A stretch of 64,000 nucleotides of DNA, from positions 1 to 64,000 of the forward strand of contig NZ_BAAACY010000099.1 in assembly GCF_039521925.1 (NCBI RefSeq), in the 5' to 3' direction. Of the stretch, positions 1 to 8,275 are shown piece after piece. The notes under the pieces are model-generated. The model was not told the origin of the DNA and ran no database searches. It was given only the letters and a program-made list of their open reading frames with translations. A program made the position numbers and the translations under genes. This DNA comes from Virgibacillus salarius. GTDB taxonomy: Bacteria; Bacillota; Bacilli; Bacillales; Amphibacillaceae. The number at the start of each line of letters is the position of its first letter. The stretch's first letter is position 1.

Positions 1-2
1 AT

Positions 3-126
3 AGCGGAGACTAATTACGTAGACTCCTGCGGGATTAGCGCGAGCCGAAAATCCACTTTGCAACGTGGTCTTCTTTGCAAAGTTAGTTGAGGCCGTGCCC
101 GCGGAAAGCGAAGTAATTAGTCGGAG
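3..126. repeat. Long imperfect palindromic intergenic repeat
   Basis: The outer arms ACTAATTAC (10-18) and GTAATTAGT (113-121) are exact reverse complements. Further in, CCTGCGGG pairs with CCCGCGG and GCGAGCC with GGCCGTGC, and the tip repeats CTTTGCAA / TTGCAAAG. The whole block could fold into one hairpin of about 120 bases on either strand. There is no credible coding frame. The GCGGGA...CCCGCGGAAAGCG pattern resembles dispersed palindromic repeats I associate with Bacillaceae intergenic regions; that family assignment is from memory. The remaining bases to 218 show nothing I can name. Confidence 0.6.
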
Positions 127-218
127 CATTGCCAATAGACATCAAACATTTCAAAATAACTACTTGGCTTAACGCAGTCATTGCACTGATTTTATACTTT
201 CTTAACTTATAAAAAACA

Positions 219-461
219 TTAATTTAATTTTTCTGTATCAATTATAATCATGTCCTCACCAACCTTTTTAATAGCACTCCAACGAATCTTTGTTTCCTCT
301 CCTTCTTTTTTTAATCCAAACCATTTATAATTTGGTATAATAAATGATTCAATTTGTCCTGTAGTTTCATTTATTTCTAAATCCGTTTGACCAAGTATTC
401 CTAAACGTGACCCTTCATTTACATTTACAATCTCCTTACCACTTATATCTTTATAGCGCAT
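219..461 (-). CDS. ymxH: YlmC/YmxH family spore-associated PRC-barrel protein
   Basis: This 80-residue protein belongs to the YlmC/YmxH family, small PRC-barrel-like proteins conserved in endospore formers whose biochemical role is not well defined. The sequence opens with MRYKDISGKEIVNVNEGSRLG, the typical start of the family, followed by alternating short beta strands and a charged C terminus. The start at 461 was chosen because GGAGGAG lies 8 bases upstream; an upstream extension of 7 residues in frame would begin inside that site. It follows mlpA as in B. subtilis, but is separated from it by about 450 bases of non-coding sequence containing a terminator-like hairpin, so it may be transcribed separately. 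Function beyond spore-former conservation is unknown. Confidence 0.85.
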   Translation of the reverse strand: MRYKDISGKEIVNVNEGSRLGILGQTDLEINETTGQIESFIIPNYKWFGLKKEGEETKIRWSAIKKVGEDMIIIDTEKLN

Positions 462-504
462 AAAAATATCTCCTCCAATCAAGCTTTATAACATATATAT
501 GCAC

Positions 505-530
505 AAAAAAAACACCTATGTTTCCATAGG
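505..530 (-). terminator. Hairpin with U-run upstream of ymxH
   Basis: CCTATG (515-520) pairs with CATAGG (525-530) around a four-base loop. On the minus strand the stem is followed, after two bases, by eight Ts. The stem is short (6 bp), but the T tract is strong. It would stop transcripts arriving from mlpA before they reach ymxH. Confidence 0.5.
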
Positions 531-900
531 CGAACAGCTTGTAGAGAATCTACCATTTATAGCCGAAAGTGAAAATCGAAAATCACCTTGCTCCAACAGA
601 CATGGAACAGAAAAAGATGCTTTGCCAACTAGCTGCTATAGCTACGTATATGCCATTTCTCAGATGCTTGACAAGCAACTTCTTTCCGTTCCATTTCTCT
701 TTTGTATAAAGTGAAACTTCAATCCGTGGGGGTTTTGTTTTATCCCACACGGATTGTTAGTACCACAAGGATATGACCTAAAGGCCTTTGAACCATCGGA
801 CATTTACCGGCAGTCGATCCCCAATTACCAAAAGTGTCTCACTTTATTGCTTGAAGTGGTGGTATTACTGCCAAGTTATATGCGGGAAAAAATAATAATA
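531..900. repeat. Structured non-coding region between ymxH and mlpA
   Basis: No gene is supported here. An imperfect inverted repeat of about 23 bases has arms at 602-624 (ATGGAACAGAAAAAG...) and 672-693 (...CTTTCCGTTCCAT). A second hairpin pairs AATCCGTGGG (721-730) with CCCACACGGATT (744-755), with a two-base bulge. Further right come the self-complementary AAAGGCCTTT and a GGCAGT / ACTGCC pair enclosing roughly 805-865. This density of pairing arms without codon structure suggests a dispersed repeat, a decayed mobile element, or a structured RNA. I cannot decide between these from one copy. Confidence 0.5.
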
Positions 901-915
901 CTTTTTTCTAGTAAG

Positions 916-2139
916 TTAATTCTCAGTATCTGGAGCAATTAAGGCTATAGAAGGAGACTGCTGGAATATACTATCCATCACTTGATGGATAGAAGCATGC
1001 GAAACTTCATCAATCACCTGAACCATCTCATCTAAGCTACGATGCTGCTGTAATATTAACTCATTTTTACCATTACGGCTCATTCTACTATTCGTACTTT
1101 CTAGACTTAATAACAGGCTACCTTTCAGCTGTTCTTTGCTATTTTGTAATTCTTTATCCGTTAAACCGTTTTTACTAAACGTAGCAATAGTTCCTTCAAT
1201 TACTTCTGTTAATTTGTCTAACTGATCTTTCCCTGTACCAGCATATATAGTTAACAATCCATTATCGATAAAGGAGGAATGATAGGAAAAAACAGAGTAT
1301 GCTAATCCCTGTTTTTCACGGACATCCTGAAACAGTCGGGAACTCATACTTCCACCTAGAACGTTATTCATAATAATTAAACTATAAATATTTTCATCAT
1401 CAACTGCCAAGCCATTATATCCCATACAAAGATGCGCCTGTTCTGTATCTTTTTGTCGTATCAGCTTTTCACTTACAAATGCTGGTTTTGTAAGTAAGGA
1501 TGGTGAATGGTCTGTTTGATAATTACCAAAATAACCTTCTACCGCCTCGAGATAAGATGAATCCACATTACCCGCGATCGAGATTACTACATTTTGAGGA
1601 GTATATCTTTCTTTCATATAATTTCTTAATTCATCAGGTGTAAAGGATTTTACATGATCCATCGACCCTAAGATTGGAAAACCTAGAGGATGATTTCCAT
1701 ACGAAGCTCTTGCTAAATAGTCGTGCACGATATCATCTGGAGTATCTTCGTACATTTTTATTTCTTCATACACAACTTTCTTTTCTTTTTCCATTTCTTC
1801 TTCATCAAATGTTGAATTAAAAAACATATCTGCAAGAATCTCTAATGCTTTATCCTTATGTGTATCTAATACTTTTGCATAAAAGCAGGTATATTCCTTA
1901 GATGTGAAAGCATTTACTTGTCCACCTATTGCATCAAATTCTTCAGCAATATCTTGAGGTGAACGGTTTATTGTACCTTTGAAGAACATATGCTCTAAAA
2001 AATGTGAAATACCATTATTCGCTATTGATTCATTTCGTGAACCTGTCAATACCCATATACCTACTGTTACAGATCTTACAGCAGGAATAGGTTCTAATAC
2101 TACGCGTAAGCCATTTTTACAAGTATGTTTTTCTATCAA
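916..2139 (-). CDS. mlpA: M16 family zinc metallopeptidase (MlpA/YmxG)
   Basis: This is a 407-residue M16 (pitrilysin/processing-peptidase-like) zinc protease. The inverted zinc motif HFLEH is at residues 46-50, and the distal glutamate ligand lies in VVYEEIKMYED near residues 123-131. The C-terminal half carries the usual non-catalytic M16 repeat with GGSMSSRLFQDVREKQGLAY. Length and motifs match B. subtilis MlpA, which is thought to degrade peptides in the cytoplasm. The start is a TTG with AGGAGG 7 bases upstream. It lies about 40 bases downstream of ylxY and was probably cotranscribed with it, as in B. subtilis. Nothing indicates damage. The in vivo substrate is unknown. Confidence 0.93.
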   Translation of the reverse strand: MIEKHTCKNGLRVVLEPIPAVRSVTVGIWVLTGSRNESIANNGISHFLEHMFFKGTINRSPQDIAEEFDAIGGQVNAFTSKEYTCFYAKVLDTHKDKALEILADMFFNSTFDEEEMEKEKKVVYEEIKMYEDTPDDIVHDYLARASYGNHPLGFPILGSMDHVKSFTPDELRNYMKERYTPQNVVISIAGNVDSSYLEAVEGYFGNYQTDHSPSLLTKPAFVSEKLIRQKDTEQAHLCMGYNGLAVDDENIYSLIIMNNVLGGSMSSRLFQDVREKQGLAYSVFSYHSSFIDNGLLTIYAGTGKDQLDKLTEVIEGTIATFSKNGLTDKELQNSKEQLKGSLLLSLESTNSRMSRNGKNELILQQHRSLDEMVQVIDEVSHASIHQVMDSIFQQSPSIALIAPDTEN

Positions 2140-2178
2140 TGCATTTCCTCCTATGTGTGTAGATAATACATACCAATG

Positions 2179-3123
2179 CTACCTTTTTGCATCTAAAAGC
2201 TTTTCTATTGTACTAATTTTTAAGTCTTTATCTTTTATGGAAGTTATAAGCGAATTTAATCCTCGTTCAGTAGCAGCAGTTGGATGCATTAATACTGTCG
2301 CACCTGGATGAATCTTTTCATTTACTCGATTAAGCATAACAGAAACAGAAGGGTTCTTCCAATCAATTGTATCTACCGTCCAGAGAATGGTGTTCATATG
2401 TAATTGATGACTCACTTTCACTACTTGATCATTAAAACTTCCGCTTGGCGGTGCAAACCATTTTGGACTACTACCAATAATTGCCTTAATAATATCATTC
2501 GTTTGAACGATCTGATCAACTATGCTTTGATAATTCATTTTTGCCATATCTGGATGATTATACGCATGATTACCAATAACATGTCCTTGTTCATGGATCA
2601 TTTTAACGAGATCTGCATGTTTTTTAGCCCATTTTCCTTCTATGAAAAATGTAGCCTTTACATTATGATCCTTTAACGTAGATAATATGTCTGGAATATA
2701 TTCTTCCCCCCACGATACATTTATTAAGAAAGCCACCATTTTTTTCTTCGGATGACCACGATAAACTGGTGATGCTGGAAGGTCATCCAACGAAACTTCT
2801 GGAGATACTTGATCATACACCAATAAGGATTCGTCAAAAGTACCAGTTTCTTTCATTTTTTTATAAGATTTGTCAATATTTACTTTCAAACCATTTCTTC
2901 CTGGTGTTTTTTTCCAGACGTTATCAATATATGCATCTTCAGGTGATTCATTATACTTCTCAGCTTTCATTTCTATCTCCTTGTATAATGAATCCTCTGT
3001 TTTTACTGCTTCCATTATTTCAGATGTTTCTGTAATGGTAACAGGACTCTTTTGTATATCAAAAGTCAAACCGACTAAAATGATAAATACAAAGAAATGG
3101 ATCATATGACGGAATCGGTGCAT
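2179..3123 (-). CDS. ylxY: YlxY family polysaccharide deacetylase-like protein
   Basis: A 314-residue protein of the spore-associated YlxY family, with a NodB-type carbohydrate esterase fold. A hydrophobic signal or anchor segment lies at about residues 8-25 (HFFVFIILVGLTF), followed by a linker and the catalytic-type domain from about residue 125. The HxxxH-containing motif GNHAYNHPDM is present. The usual first motif, TFDDG with its catalytic and metal-binding aspartates, is replaced by INVSWGEEY, so classical deacetylase activity is doubtful. The same replacement occurs in B. subtilis YlxY as I recall it. The start at 3123 follows GGGGGAC 6 bases upstream; an ATG 24 bases earlier lacks a binding site. 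It lies between pnp and mlpA as usual. Confidence 0.88.
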   Translation of the reverse strand: MHRFRHMIHFFVFIILVGLTFDIQKSPVTITETSEIMEAVKTEDSLYKEIEMKAEKYNESPEDAYIDNVWKKTPGRNGLKVNIDKSYKKMKETGTFDESLLVYDQVSPEVSLDDLPASPVYRGHPKKKMVAFLINVSWGEEYIPDILSTLKDHNVKATFFIEGKWAKKHADLVKMIHEQGHVIGNHAYNHPDMAKMNYQSIVDQIVQTNDIIKAIIGSSPKWFAPPSGSFNDQVVKVSHQLHMNTILWTVDTIDWKNPSVSVMLNRVNEKIHPGATVLMHPTAATERGLNSLITSIKDKDLKISTIEKLLDAKR

Positions 3124-3220
3124 AGCTAAGTCCCCCTTTGCTTTCATTTATATGAAAGGAAGGGACAAGGTATGATTAATTTGCCAAACGTACCAGTTGT
3201 TTGACAGAATAATAATAGCA

Positions 3221-3251
3221 AAATAAAAAGAAACTGGTACGCCAGCTTCTT
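3221..3251 (-). terminator. Terminator after pnp
   Basis: AAGAAACTGG (3228-3237) and CCAGCTTCTT (3242-3251) form a 10-bp stem with one wobble pair and a four-base loop. On the minus strand a T-rich tract follows (3221-3227). It lies 12 bases past the pnp stop codon and would separate pnp from ylxY. Confidence 0.75.
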
Positions 3252-3262
3252 GTTTAAGACTC

Positions 3263-5386
3263 TTATGATTTTGATTTTTCAGCTGCTTCTTTACGTTCAC
3301 GTTCTTCTTTTATAACAGCTTTTCTAGAAAGATTAACTCTCCCTTGATGATCAATTTCTTTTACTTTCACCATAATTTCATCACCAATGGAAACAGCATC
3401 TTCTACTTTATTTGTTCTTTCCTCTGCCAGTTCAGAAATATGCACTAAGCCATCTTTTCCTTTAAATAATTCAACAAATGCACCAAATTTTTCAATTCGT
3501 TTTACCTTACCAAGATACATTTGACCGACTTCAACTTCTCTCACTAAGTCTTCGATGATTTTTTTGGCTTTTTCGTTCATAGTTGCGTCCGTTGATGATA
3601 TAAACACACTTCCATCTTGTTCGATATCTATTTTAACGCCAGTTTCATCAATGATTTGATTAATCTGCTTTCCGCTTGGTCCTATAACATCACGGATTTT
3701 ATCGGGATTAATACTCATGGTAAGGATCTTTGGAGCGTATTCAGAGAGTTCATTTTTAGGCTCCCCAATTGTCGCAAGCATGGATTCAAGTATCTGCATC
3801 CGTCCTTTTTTCGCCTGGCTTAATGCTTCTTCTAAAATCTCCTGGGATAATCCGTCGATTTTAATATCCATCTGTAAGGCTGTTACCCCCTGTGCTGTCC
3901 CAGCTACCTTAAAATCCATATCTCCTAATGCATCTTCCATACCTTGAATATCAGTTAAAATAGTATAGTCTTCTCCAGATTTAACAAGTCCCATCGCTAT
4001 ACCAGCAACTGGTGCTTTAATTGGTACCCCTGCATCCATCATAGCTAGTGTCGAAGCACAAATGCTGGCTTGAGATGTAGATCCATTTGATTCTAAAACT
4101 TCGGAAACAAGCCGTATCGTATAAGGAAACTCCTTATCAGAAGGAACCACTTTTTCTAAAGCACGCTCACCTAACGCACCATGACCAATCTCCCTACGTC
4201 CTGGTCCTCTAATTGGTCCAGTCTCACCAACGCTGTACTGCGGAAAATTATAGTGGTGCATAAAGCGTTTAGACTCTTCCAAATCAAGTCCATCAAGAAT
4301 TTGGACATCTCCTAATGCACCAAGCGTACAAACACTTAAAGCTTGTGTTTGGCCACGAGTGAACAGACCAGATCCATGTGTACGAGGTAGAACATTAATA
4401 CGAGAGGATAATGGACGAATTTCATCAATCTTTCGACCATCAGGACGTATTTTCTCTTTTGTAATAAGTCGACGGACCTCTTCTTTTACTATTTTATCAA
4501 GAACCGCTTTTACTTGTTTAATTTGGTCTTTATCTTCTTCATCATAGCCTTCGATGATCGCATCTTTCACAGCACTAATTGCTTCTTCTCTTGCATGTTT
4601 TTCTTTCACTTGAATTGCTGCTAACAATTTTTCTTTCGCTTCTGCTTCCACTTTTTCAGCAATCTCATCTTTTATTTCAAATAAGATTACTTCTTGTTTA
4701 GCTAAACCAACTGCTTGTACAATCTCTTCTTGGAACGTCACCAATCGTTTTATTTCTTCGTGTCCAAACATGATTGCTTCAAGCATTACTTCTTCAGGTA
4801 CTTCTTTTGCTCCAGCTTCAACCATGTTGATAGCATCCTTAGTACCAGCAACAGTGAGTTCAATATCGCTTAGTTCTTCCTGTTCAATCGTTGGATTAAT
4901 AACGAATTTCCCATCCACTCGACCAACATTAACACCAGCGATTGGTTCTGCAAATGGTATATCAGAAACGCTCAATGCTATGGATGAGCCAATCATTGCT
5001 GCGATTTCTGATGGACAATCTTGATCCACACTCATGACTGTACTAATTACTTGAACCTCATTACGGAATCCATCCGGAAATAAAGGTCGGATAGGGCGAT
5101 CAATTAATCGAGAAGAAAGGATTGCTTTTTCGCTTGGCCTTCCTTCACGCTTGATAAATCCTCCAGGTATCTTCCCAACTGCATACAAGCGCTCCTCATA
5201 ATTTACAGTAAGCGGGAAAAAAGGTAAATCTTTTGGTTCACTTGATGCCGTTGCTACGGATAACACAGCAGTATCGCCATAGTGAATCATACATGCACCA
5301 TTTGCTTGTTTTGCTAATTCTCCTATTTCGACGGTAAACTTCTTACCGGCAATTTCTGTAGAAAATAGGTGTTTGTCATCTGCCAT
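3263..5386 (-). CDS. pnp: Polyribonucleotide nucleotidyltransferase (PNPase)
   Basis: A 707-residue PNPase, the phosphorolytic 3'-to-5' exoribonuclease central to mRNA decay. Two RNase PH-like domains are visible; the second contains GHGALGERALE and the phosphate-binding GSTSQASICASTLAMMD. A KH domain follows with the GPSGKQINQI loop, then an S1 domain ending in a basic tail (about residues 620-707). Length and domain order are normal for the family. The start ATG has AAAGGAG about 10 bases upstream. It follows rpsO, as in most bacteria; a strong terminator after rpsO leaves expression of pnp dependent on readthrough or on a promoter in the roughly 170-base gap. Confidence 0.97.
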   Translation of the reverse strand: MADDKHLFSTEIAGKKFTVEIGELAKQANGACMIHYGDTAVLSVATASSEPKDLPFFPLTVNYEERLYAVGKIPGGFIKREGRPSEKAILSSRLIDRPIRPLFPDGFRNEVQVISTVMSVDQDCPSEIAAMIGSSIALSVSDIPFAEPIAGVNVGRVDGKFVINPTIEQEELSDIELTVAGTKDAINMVEAGAKEVPEEVMLEAIMFGHEEIKRLVTFQEEIVQAVGLAKQEVILFEIKDEIAEKVEAEAKEKLLAAIQVKEKHAREEAISAVKDAIIEGYDEEDKDQIKQVKAVLDKIVKEEVRRLITKEKIRPDGRKIDEIRPLSSRINVLPRTHGSGLFTRGQTQALSVCTLGALGDVQILDGLDLEESKRFMHHYNFPQYSVGETGPIRGPGRREIGHGALGERALEKVVPSDKEFPYTIRLVSEVLESNGSTSQASICASTLAMMDAGVPIKAPVAGIAMGLVKSGEDYTILTDIQGMEDALGDMDFKVAGTAQGVTALQMDIKIDGLSQEILEEALSQAKKGRMQILESMLATIGEPKNELSEYAPKILTMSINPDKIRDVIGPSGKQINQIIDETGVKIDIEQDGSVFISSTDATMNEKAKKIIEDLVREVEVGQMYLGKVKRIEKFGAFVELFKGKDGLVHISELAEERTNKVEDAVSIGDEIMVKVKEIDHQGRVNLSRKAVIKEERERKEAAEKSKS

Positions 5387-5524
5387 TAGTTATAGTACTC
5401 CTTTCAATAAACATTCTACCACTCATTTTATAGTTTATAAGCATGATTGTAAATTTTATGTAGGTAAAAAAGTGGAACTTCATAAGAACGGCTCATTACC
5501 AAATGACATGCTCTTCCAATGTAG

Positions 5525-5553
5525 AAAAAAAAGCAGGATTTCTCCTGCTTTTT
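5525..5553 (-). terminator. Terminator after rpsO
   Basis: AAGCAGGA (5531-5538) and TCCTGCTT (5543-5550) form a perfect stem, extended by A-T pairs, around a four-base loop. A T run follows on the minus strand. It begins 4 bases after the rpsO stop. Confidence 0.88.
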
Positions 5554-5557
5554 AAAT

Positions 5558-5827
5558 CTATCGGCGTAGGCCAAGATTTTTAATTAATTCACGATAACGA
5601 GTAACGTCTTTTTTACGAAGATAGTTAAGTAAATTACGACGTTTACCAACCATTTTCAAAAGACCACGACGTGAATGATGGTCTTTTTTGTGAACACGTA
5701 AATGTTCATTTAGTGTTGTAATTTCTTCAGTAAGTACAGCAATTTGTACTTCTGGAGAACCAGTATCACTCTCATGAATTTTGTATTCATTGATAATTTC
5801 ATTCTTACGTTCTTGTGTAATAGCCAT
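5558..5827 (-). CDS. rpsO: Small ribosomal subunit protein uS15
   Basis: An 89-residue S15, a primary 16S rRNA-binding protein that organises the platform of the 30S subunit. Conserved family segments are visible: the N terminus MAITQERKNEII, then the HxxDTGSPEVQIA stretch, the HHSRRGL motif and the C-terminal RYRELIKNLGLRR. The start at 5827 was chosen because AGGAGGTG lies 6 bases upstream; an in-frame GTG three codons earlier sits inside that binding site. A candidate promoter and a potentially structured leader precede it, which would fit the known autoregulation of rpsO by its product. It is followed by a terminator and pnp. Confidence 0.97.
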   Translation of the reverse strand: MAITQERKNEIINEYKIHESDTGSPEVQIAVLTEEITTLNEHLRVHKKDHHSRRGLLKMVGKRRNLLNYLRKKDVTRYRELIKNLGLRR

Positions 5828-5909
5828 CTGGCTCACCTCCTAATAATCTTTTTAGCCCCATTCCCCTAGCAATCGTCGGAGTTACGTATTGCCAAGCGAT
5901 GGTTTTACG
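5828..5909 (-). promoter_or_regulatory. rpsO leader, possible S15 autoregulatory site
   Basis: The roughly 80-base leader contains ACGTA...TACGT enclosing CCA...TGG as one hairpin. It also contains GGCTAA...TTAG...AGCC pairings that overlap the rpsO Shine-Dalgarno region. Bacillus-group S15 binds a folded site in its own mRNA leader, so this is the expected place for such a site. I infer the fold from short complementary segments only. Confidence 0.35.
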
Positions 5910-5915
5910 TTTTTA

Positions 5916-5944
5916 ATCGTACACTTTTTTTCAGGAAAATGCAA
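5916..5944 (-). promoter_or_regulatory. Candidate sigma-A promoter for rpsO
   Basis: Read on the minus strand, TTGCAT (5939-5944) and TACGAT (5916-5921) are separated by 17 bases. The -35 element matches the consensus only in its first three bases; spacing is ideal. It lies just downstream of ribF and about 90 bases before rpsO. Confidence 0.4.
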
Positions 5945-5953
5945 GAGGATTGA

Positions 5954-6898
5954 TCAACAATTCTTAGCGAAATAATTGCGAATTTTCACCTCATCCTCTG
6001 CGATTTTCTTAATAAGCTGTGCGGCTCCAGCAAATTTTTGTTCTTCTCGAATAAATGCATGAAATTCCACAAGAAGCTCATCACCGTAGAGATCATTGTT
6101 ATAATCAAATATGTTCACTTCAAGGACAGGCTCTAGCAAATCTGGTGTAAAGGTTGGATTCACTCCAAGGCTCGCCATACCCTCATACCTTTCATTTTTA
6201 TAGATTATTTTCACCGCATAGACACCGGTTTTCGGCAACAGTGCATCACGATTTGTGTCGATATTCGCTGTTGGGTAACCCAACGCTTTTCCTCTCTGTT
6301 CCCCTTTAATAACAATACCATCTACGATTAATGGTCTGCCTAAGAGTTCATTCGCCTTTTCTATCTGACCTTTTTTTAAGCATTCCCGTATTCTTGTTGA
6401 GCTAATTTTCTCATTATCTAGTTCTACTTTGCTAATCGTAGTATACGAAAATGCATCAGCCGCATGCTCTTTAATCGTTTCCATATTTCCTTTCCCTTTA
6501 TGTCCATAGGAAAAATCAAACCCTGCTACAACATGCTTTATATTCAATCCCTTTATAAAATGATCTATAAAACCTTGAGGAGATAAAGAAGCTAATGCTT
6601 TATTAAATTTAATAATATAGAGTCTATCTACTCCAAGCCGCTTCAGAATTTCCTTCTTTTCACGTAATGGTGTTATGTATTTAACGTGTTGCGCATCTTT
6701 TTTTAATACAACAGAAGGGTGAGGAAAAAAAGTGATAACTGCGCTTTCCATATTTCTATTTTTTGCTTCAGATACAGCTGTTTGGATCACCCGCTGATGT
6801 CCACAATGTATTCCGTCAAAAAAACCAATGGCTGTTACGGTTTCTGGTAGCTCGTTAAAAACTAATGCATGTGGATACTCTAATTCAAATGTTCGCAT
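5954..6898 (-). CDS. ribF: Bifunctional riboflavin kinase / FAD synthetase
   Basis: A 314-residue bifunctional flavin enzyme (called RibC in B. subtilis) that phosphorylates riboflavin to FMN and adenylylates FMN to FAD. The N-terminal nucleotidyltransferase domain shows GFFDGIHCGHQ (about residues 26-36) and, later, GFDFSYGHKGKGN and the ISSTRIRECLKKG segment. The C-terminal kinase domain has GEQRGKALGYPTAN, TGVYAV and an acidic NIFDYNNDLYG region. Length is typical. The start ATG follows AGGTGAAG. It lies 21 bases downstream of truB, which is the standard arrangement, so the two are probably cotranscribed. No FMN riboswitch is present upstream. Confidence 0.95.
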   Translation of the reverse strand: MRTFELEYPHALVFNELPETVTAIGFFDGIHCGHQRVIQTAVSEAKNRNMESAVITFFPHPSVVLKKDAQHVKYITPLREKKEILKRLGVDRLYIIKFNKALASLSPQGFIDHFIKGLNIKHVVAGFDFSYGHKGKGNMETIKEHAADAFSYTTISKVELDNEKISSTRIRECLKKGQIEKANELLGRPLIVDGIVIKGEQRGKALGYPTANIDTNRDALLPKTGVYAVKIIYKNERYEGMASLGVNPTFTPDLLEPVLEVNIFDYNNDLYGDELLVEFHAFIREEQKFAGAAQLIKKIAEDEVKIRNYFAKNC

Positions 6899-6919
6899 AT
6901 TGCTTCACCTACACTTTTA

Positions 6920-7813
6920 TTATCTGCTAAAAACACGAATTGGCTTCATCATTTCAGGGTTGTCAGGATGGATCTGATAGACTGCCAACAATTCATCCTG
7001 ATACATTACTGTAAATGGATTTGTCGTTAATTTATACGTGTACTGCAGTTTTTGACCATGGAGTACTTTCTGTTTTGTATCTCGATCGACACGTAAGCAA
7101 TCAAGATGTAAAAGTCCTTGTTCGATCGGCTGCAGAAGATCGGCTTCCTTCTTATTTCTGACCGCCTCCTCTATTGTAGCAAATGTCACGGTATTTTTCT
7201 TTGAAAAAGCACCGGTTGCCTCTCTAGTTAACTCAGCCATATGTGCAGGGTAACCCAATGCTTTTCCAATATCCACACATAGAGTTCTAATGTACGTTCC
7301 TTTCGAGCAGATCACTTTGAAAGAGATTGTATCTTGCTGTTGCTCATCTTCAGAAAGTTGCATGAGCTCATAGATATATACATGTCGTATTGGTCTTTCA
7401 ACTGTCTCATTAGCGCGTGCATATTCATAAAGCTTCTTACCATTTACCTTAACAGCAGAATACATGGGGGGAACTTGTTCGATTTTCCCTAGAAATGAGG
7501 GTAATACTTCTTCTATTTGTTGCACATTTGGACGATATACTACCTCTTTCTCCTCGATGACTCTTCCTGTTGCATCCTCTGTATCTGTTGCTTGTCCGAG
7601 TTTTAACTTGGCAATATACGTTTTTTTAGTATCCGTTAAAAAAGGAACAATTTTGGTTGCTTGTCCAATACAAATAGGCAGTACCCCTTCAACATCCGGA
7701 TCAAGGGTACCTGTATGACCTACTTTTTTGGTATGAAATAATTTACGTATTTTAAAGACGCAATCATGAGATGTCAAGCCTTTTGGCTTCCACAATGGCA
7801 GGATTCCATCCAT
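6920..7813 (-). CDS. truB: tRNA pseudouridine(55) synthase
   Basis: A 297-residue TruB that makes pseudouridine 55 in the T-arm of nearly all tRNAs. The catalytic motif GHTGTLDPDVEGVLP puts the active-site aspartate at about residue 38. The expected KxxGLTSHD segment near residue 11-17 and the KGTYIRTLC...DIG motif are present, and a PUA-like C-terminal region of about 80 residues follows. Length is normal. The start ATG has GGAGG 9 bases upstream. It is separated from rbfA by a strong palindromic terminator, so transcription of truB-ribF may depend partly on a promoter in the short gap or on readthrough. Confidence 0.96.
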   Translation of the reverse strand: MDGILPLWKPKGLTSHDCVFKIRKLFHTKKVGHTGTLDPDVEGVLPICIGQATKIVPFLTDTKKTYIAKLKLGQATDTEDATGRVIEEKEVVYRPNVQQIEEVLPSFLGKIEQVPPMYSAVKVNGKKLYEYARANETVERPIRHVYIYELMQLSEDEQQQDTISFKVICSKGTYIRTLCVDIGKALGYPAHMAELTREATGAFSKKNTVTFATIEEAVRNKKEADLLQPIEQGLLHLDCLRVDRDTKQKVLHGQKLQYTYKLTTNPFTVMYQDELLAVYQIHPDNPEMMKPIRVFSR

Positions 7814-7850
7814 TTAAAAAACCTCCGTTTATTTTCTGTACATGAAGGGA

Positions 7851-7884
7851 AAAATCTGACCTATTTATAAATAGGTCAGATTTT
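7851..7884 (-). terminator. Perfect palindromic terminator after rbfA
   Basis: AAAATCTGACCTATTTA and its exact reverse complement abut without an unpaired loop, giving a 17-bp inverted repeat ending in a T run on either strand. It begins 9 bases past the rbfA stop and closes the rimP-nusA-infB operon. Confidence 0.85.
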
Positions 7885-7892
7885 TGCAATCA

Positions 7893-8243
7893 TCACTTAT
7901 TCAAATCCCTAAGGATTGTTTCAATTCGATTACCATATTCATAAGCCTCATCAAACTCAAACATGAGTTCAGGTGTTTTTCGTAACCGAATACGATGGCC
8001 AATTTCTGATCGAATAAAGCCCTTGGCCTTCGCTAAACCTAGTAATGTATCTTGCTTTTGCTTTTCATCCCCAAGAACAGATATAAATATTTTTGCTTGT
8101 TGTAAATCTCCAGTAACCTCAACATCCGTTACAGTAACAAAACCTACTCGAGGATCTTTGATTTTTCGAGTAAGAATTTCACCTAATTCCTTTTTCATCT
8201 GTTCGGCTACTCTATTTGCACGTAAATCAGCCAATTCAATCAC
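7893..8243 (-). CDS. rbfA: Ribosome-binding factor A
   Basis: A 116-residue RbfA, a KH-fold factor needed for late maturation of the 30S subunit and 16S rRNA 5' end processing. The conserved LRANRVAEQMKKELG start, the KDPRVGFVTVTDVEVTGDL core and RSEIGHRIRLRKTPEL are all present. Two starts are possible. The GTG at 8243 has AAGGAG 11 bases upstream; a TTG at 8234 has GAGGTG 6 bases upstream and would give a protein three residues shorter, closer to B. subtilis RbfA. It is the last gene of the nusA operon and is followed immediately by a palindromic terminator. Confidence 0.95.
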   Translation of the reverse strand: MIELADLRANRVAEQMKKELGEILTRKIKDPRVGFVTVTDVEVTGDLQQAKIFISVLGDEKQKQDTLLGLAKAKGFIRSEIGHRIRLRKTPELMFEFDEAYEYGNRIETILRDLNK

Positions 8244-8275
8244 CTCATGTATAACTCCTTGCAGAACAAGAGACT

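Noticed and set aside
499..714. A plus-strand frame of 71 codons
   Set aside because: It spans the terminator hairpin and the inverted repeat arms, with no binding site.
754..942. A plus-strand frame in the structured block, starting at TTG
   Set aside because: It has no binding site, overlaps the end of mlpA and covers hairpin arms, so it reads as repeat sequence.
6899..6919. An FMN riboswitch before ribF
   Set aside because: Only 21 bases separate truB and ribF, too short for an RFN element, and no such sequence lies before truB.
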